From contig CANRFB010000001.1 of the NCBI GenBank assembly GCA_947629785.1, positions 1 to 64,000 on the forward strand: 64,000 nt of DNA, in the 5' to 3' direction. Below, in pieces: positions 61,245-64,000 of this stretch. Each line of letters begins with the position of its first letter. The first letter of the stretch is position 1. The DNA comes from an uncultured Clostridia bacterium. GTDB lineage: Bacteria > Bacillota > Clostridia > Oscillospirales > Ruminococcaceae. The notes beneath the pieces are model-generated. The model had not been told where the DNA came from and made no database searches. It saw only the letters and a list, made by a program, of their open reading frames with translations. The position numbers and the translations under genes are program-made.

Positions 61245-61673
61245 TTACCCAAAATTTCTCAAAACCTTTATAAGAATAACAGCAGCAACTCCCAGAATAA
61301 GGAATATATACTGAAATGTCCTTTCAGATTTTCCCGAAACGACCTCTGCGGAAATATTGTTTTTCTTTATCCATTTACAGAATATGTCAATATTTTTCAG
61401 TGAAACATTCAAACAAAGCGTTCCGCAGAGCTTTTTGCCGTAACGGTCATACAGAGCCATTGAACCTTCGGTATTTACGGTAAACTTTCCTATTTCGTAT
61501 GATTCAAAACTTTTTCTGCCGATATTCAGGGTGCTTCCGCTGACGGAAAATCTTTTTCCCACATTGAAATCGTGAGGAACATTTACTTCCGGAACATTAT
61601 TATGTATAATATCCAGAACATTCTGTATCAAAGCATATCTCACAGCTTCCGCCTGTTTCATATCCAAAGCCAC
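61245..61673 (-). CDS. Tail-anchored protein of unknown function
   Basis: A 142-residue protein with a soluble N-terminal part (strands such as GKRFSVSGSTLNIGRKSFESYEIGKFTVNTEG) and a single C-terminal membrane helix (about 118-136) followed by a short basic end. I recognise no family. The gap to yicC is 106 bases and to the biotin cluster about 160 bases, so it seems a single gene. Start: GAGGTGATAGCGTG upstream. Confidence 0.65.
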   Translation of the reverse strand: MALDMKQAEAVRYALIQNVLDIIHNNVPEVNVPHDFNVGKRFSVSGSTLNIGRKSFESYEIGKFTVNTEGSMALYDRYGKKLCGTLCLNVSLKNIDIFCKWIKKNNISAEVVSGKSERTFQYIFLILGVAAVILIKVLRNFG

Positions 61674-61789
61674 GCTATCACCTCACAAAACGGCTTTTTA
61701 TACTATAATACTATTTTTCTGCATAAAAATCAAGTATTATATTGGAAAATAAAGGTTACAATATGGTAACAATACCAAAATTATCCTGA

Positions 61790-61823
61790 AATAAAATATC
61801 CCGAAACATTTCTGCTTCGGGAT
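61790..61823 (-). terminator. Terminator after the oadA-like gene
   Basis: Stem ATCCCGAA and TTCGGGAT (61798-61805 and 61816-61823, ten-base loop) followed by ATTTTATTTC on the minus strand, just past the oadA-like stop. Confidence 0.75.
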
Positions 61824-61831
61824 CAATTTTA

Positions 61832-63229
61832 TCAAACGGGATGTACTTTGTTTTCCGCGTCTGCGTGTGCGCTGTCAACTCCGTACTTCGCATCGCGTCT
61901 CTTTGCAAAGAATTTTGGAGCGACCTGCGGAAACATTGCATAGCTGAGAACATCCTCTTCCTGTTCCGTCCACTCGGAAGCTTCTTCTTTGAGTTTTTCA
62001 AGCTCAGGCTCAATAAGGTCGGCAGGACGGCAGGTAATGGGCTTTTCGTCCTTGAGTATCTTCTTGCTGAATTCGGGATCAATGGGTGACGGAGTTTTTC
62101 CGTATTCGCCCTTGACAAGTGCCTTGAATTCTTTGGTAACGGTCTTGTAGCGTTCGCCGTTGATAACGTTGAACACCGCCTGTGTTCCCACGATCTGAGA
62201 AGTAGGCGTTACAAGAGGCGGATAACCCGCGTCTTTACGAACGTTAGGAACTTCTTTCAGAACATCGTTGAACTTATCTTCCTTGCCCGCTTGTTTAAGC
62301 TGTGACAGCAGGTTCGACAACATTCCGCCCGGGACTTGATATATAAGTGCATTTGCGTCAACAGCAAGCATTTTCGGATCAAGCAGACCGCTGTCGATAT
62401 ATTTCTTCCGGAGTTTCATGAAGTAATCTCTTATCTCCGTAAGCAGAACCAGATCAAGACCGGTGTCATATTCCGTTCCCTGCAAAGCCGCTACCATTGA
62501 TTCCGTAGGCGCATGGGAAGTTCCCAGAGCAAGCGGTGACATAGCCGTGTCGATCATATCCGCGCCGTTTTCAATGCCCTTTAACAGGCACATTGAAGCC
62601 AGTCCCGAAGTATAGTGAGTATGCAGCTGAACGGGGATCTTTACCGCCGCTTTGATAGCTTTTACAAGCTCCGCAGTTCTGTAAGGAGTGAGAAGCGCAG
62701 CCATATCTTTGATACAGATAGAATCCGCACCTTCTTCCTCGATCTGCTTACAGTAATTTACATAATAATCCGTTGTGAAAACTTCACCCAGAGTGTAGGA
62801 AATTGCAACCTGCGCGTGTGCGCCCTCTTTCTTTGCGGCGGAAATAGCAGTTTTCAAGTTTCTGATGTCGTTGAGGGCATCAAAAATACGGATAATATCA
62901 ATACCGTTGGCAACGGATTTCTGAACGAAATATTCCAGAACATCGTCCGCATAGTGACGGTAACCAAGCATATTCTGTCCTCTGAACAGCATCTGAAGCT
63001 TGGTGTTGGGCATTTCCTTTCTGAGAATACGGAGTCTTTCCCAAGGATCTTCATTCAAAAATCTCAGACAGGAGTCAAAAGTTGCTCCGCCCCAGACTTC
63101 CGCGGAATAAAATCCCACTTTGTCCATTGTGGAAAGAATCGGACGCATATCGTCCATAGTCATTCTTGTTGCAATAAGGGACTGGTGCGCATCACGCAGA
63201 ACAGTCTCGGTAACTTTGATCTTAGCCAT
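61832..63229 (-). CDS. oadA: Oxaloacetate/pyruvate carboxyltransferase subunit (OadA/PycB type)
   Basis: A 465-residue carboxyltransferase alpha-type protein. ETVLRDAHQSLIATRM binds the metal and substrate; the metal ligands QLHTHYTSG and the AEVWGGATFDSCLRFL motif are present. It lacks a fused biotin domain, which is encoded next door. It transfers CO2 between oxaloacetate/pyruvate and biotin. The ATG at 63229 has AAGGG. Similar to PycB, the 5S subunit of transcarboxylase and OadA. Confidence 0.93.
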   Translation of the reverse strand: MAKIKVTETVLRDAHQSLIATRMTMDDMRPILSTMDKVGFYSAEVWGGATFDSCLRFLNEDPWERLRILRKEMPNTKLQMLFRGQNMLGYRHYADDVLEYFVQKSVANGIDIIRIFDALNDIRNLKTAISAAKKEGAHAQVAISYTLGEVFTTDYYVNYCKQIEEEGADSICIKDMAALLTPYRTAELVKAIKAAVKIPVQLHTHYTSGLASMCLLKGIENGADMIDTAMSPLALGTSHAPTESMVAALQGTEYDTGLDLVLLTEIRDYFMKLRKKYIDSGLLDPKMLAVDANALIYQVPGGMLSNLLSQLKQAGKEDKFNDVLKEVPNVRKDAGYPPLVTPTSQIVGTQAVFNVINGERYKTVTKEFKALVKGEYGKTPSPIDPEFSKKILKDEKPITCRPADLIEPELEKLKEEASEWTEQEEDVLSYAMFPQVAPKFFAKRRDAKYGVDSAHADAENKVHPV

Positions 63230-63250
63230 CTGAACCAACCCTTTCTTAGC

Positions 63251-63610
63251 TTACTGGATAGAAGCGAGAAGATCGTTGGAATTGACCGTGTCGCCTTTCT
63301 TTACGTTTATGGAAGCAACTTTGCCCGCCTTGGGAGCAACAATGTCGTTTTCCATTTTAAGTGCTTCAAGTACCATAAGTACCTGACCTTCCGCAACGGT
63401 ATCGCCCACATTTGCCTTAACGTCAAGGATAGTTCCGGGCATAGGCGCATTAACGGCAGTTCCGTCTGCGGGAGCAGCAGCCTTCGGCGCAGGAGCAGCA
63501 GCGGGTGCGGGTGCTGCGGCAGGAGTGGCAGCGGGAGCAGTTCCGCCGTCTACTTCTTCAACAGCAACGTCATAAGCCTTGCCGTTTACGGTAATATTGA
63601 ATCTTTTCAT
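63251..63610 (-). CDS. Biotin carboxyl carrier protein
   Basis: A 119-residue biotin carrier: a short N-terminal domain (about 1-22), a Pro/Ala-rich flexible linker (about 26-52) and a biotinyl domain from about 53. The attachment lysine is in EALKMEND, where the usual Met before Lys is Leu. It lies between the oadA-like and the carboxyltransferase gene and should serve both. Confidence 0.92.
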   Translation of the reverse strand: MKRFNITVNGKAYDVAVEEVDGGTAPAATPAAAPAPAAAPAPKAAAPADGTAVNAPMPGTILDVKANVGDTVAEGQVLMVLEALKMENDIVAPKAGKVASINVKKGDTVNSNDLLASIQ

Positions 63611-63651
63611 AACTTTATACCACCATTCATTAAATTTTGTTTTGATTTATC

Positions 63652-64000
63652 TTAGAAAGGCATATTGCTGTGCTTTTTGGGCAAACGCTTATTCATGCGC
63701 TTTCCTGACATGGCTTCCAGAGCCGCAAGTATCTTTTCTCTTGCTTCTTCGGCAGTGATGATGTCGTCAACACAGCCTTTTTCCGCAGCGTCAAATGCAG
63801 AAGCGTTTTCCTCAGCGTACTGAGCAGCAAGCTTGATCCTTTCCGCCGCAAGGTCTTTTGCGCCTTTGAGTTTGTCGTGCCACAGGAACTCAACTGCCGT
63901 TTCCGGAGCAAGAGGCGAAATTACCGCATCGGGATAAGCGTAGGTAACATCGGCATTTCCCGAACCGAGAGCGGACATTGCCGCTCCGTAAGCCTTACCC
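63652..64000 (-). CDS. mmdA: Acyl-CoA carboxyltransferase (MmdA/12S type), C-terminal part
   Basis: The frame enters from the right edge and ends here, leaving 116 codons. Segments AYGAAMSALGSGNADVTYAYP and AVISPLAPETAVEFL plus EEAREKILAALEAMSGKR...PKKHSNMPF at the end match the C-terminus of MmdA-type carboxyltransferases (methylmalonyl-CoA decarboxylase alpha, or the 12S subunit of transcarboxylase). Its substrate cannot be fixed from this part alone. Confidence 0.85.
   Translation of the reverse strand, partial: GKAYGAAMSALGSGNADVTYAYPDAVISPLAPETAVEFLWHDKLKGAKDLAAERIKLAAQYAEENASAFDAAEKGCVDDIITAEEAREKILAALEAMSGKRMNKRLPKKHSNMPF

Noticed and set aside
62615-63655. A 346-codon open frame on the plus strand
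   Set aside because: It lies antisense to the oadA-like gene and the biotin carrier, both clearly real. Its composition is what the complement of these genes gives; no ribosome binding site.
1-64000. tRNA, rRNA or tmRNA genes
   Set aside because: I saw no cloverleaf with CCA-type 3' end or rRNA core motifs in the intergenic spaces, none of which exceeds 300 bases.

Overview
The window looks like the chromosome of a moderately low-GC, spore-forming Firmicute of class Clostridia, most likely an Oscillospirales/Ruminococcaceae relative. The evidence is the blend of sporulation genes (yqfC, yqfD, ylbJ, cwlD, spoVM), Bacillus-like housekeeping order, a V/A-type ATPase operon, strong AGGAGG-type ribosome binding sites and sigma-A promoters of the TTGACA-17-TATAAT type. 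Placement below class is inference. Almost every base is coding; I see no rRNA, tRNA, CRISPR array, insertion sequence or prophage, and no gene-free stretch above 300 bases.

Layout, left to right. 1-7.1 kb (minus): end of a repeat-bearing lipoprotein, hslO, a methyltransferase, a YerC/TrpR-like regulator, lysA, engB, an acetyltransferase, a nitrilase-family amidase and one unknown. 7.1-9.9 kb: rpmA and rplU with a structured leader (no prp gene between them), an EAL/HDOD protein and a HAD phosphatase. 9.9-16.1 kb: mutS2, recO, a YqzL-like small gene, era, dgkA, ybeY, phoH. 16.2-18.8 kb: yqfD-yqfC facing away from ylbJ, with back-to-back sigma-E-like promoters. 18.9-26.5 kb: a four-cysteine small protein, a class B PBP, folD, lgt, two M16 peptidase-like genes, and a Xer-type recombinase on plus. 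26.5-30.2 kb: radA, cwlD, a membrane protein, then a two-gene unknown plus-strand operon. 30.2-38.8 kb: a nine-gene V/A-type ATPase operon (transcribed H-C-I-K-F-E-A-B-D). 38.9-41.5 kb: a UPF0210/ACT pair and a DUF2798 membrane protein with a candidate structured leader. 41.6-45 kb (plus): PHP phosphatase, Lrp regulator, aminotransferase, ispE. 45.1-47.5 kb (plus): an unusual McrB/McrC pair. 47.5-61.1 kb (minus): yicC-remA-gmk-rpoZ-priA-def-fmt-yugP-rsmB-rlmN-prpC-prkC-rsgA-thiN-spoVM, nearly the Bacillus order but lacking coaBC and rpe. 61.2-64 kb: one unknown, then a biotin-dependent carboxyltransferase cluster cut by the right edge.

Functionally the window joins translation and ribosome maturation (rplU, rpmA, engB, era, ybeY, rsgA, rsmB, rlmN, def, fmt), DNA repair and restart (mutS2, recO, radA, priA), envelope and spore formation, Ser/Thr phosphorylation (prkC/prpC) and ion-coupled energetics (V-ATPase and possibly the biotin cluster). 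The features that most repay a second look are the McrBC pair without a DNA-recognition domain and with a degraded nuclease motif, the L27 without a cleavable extension, the 29-residue spoVM, the leader RNA of the DUF2798 gene, and the folD/PBP terminator that contains the downstream ribosome binding site.
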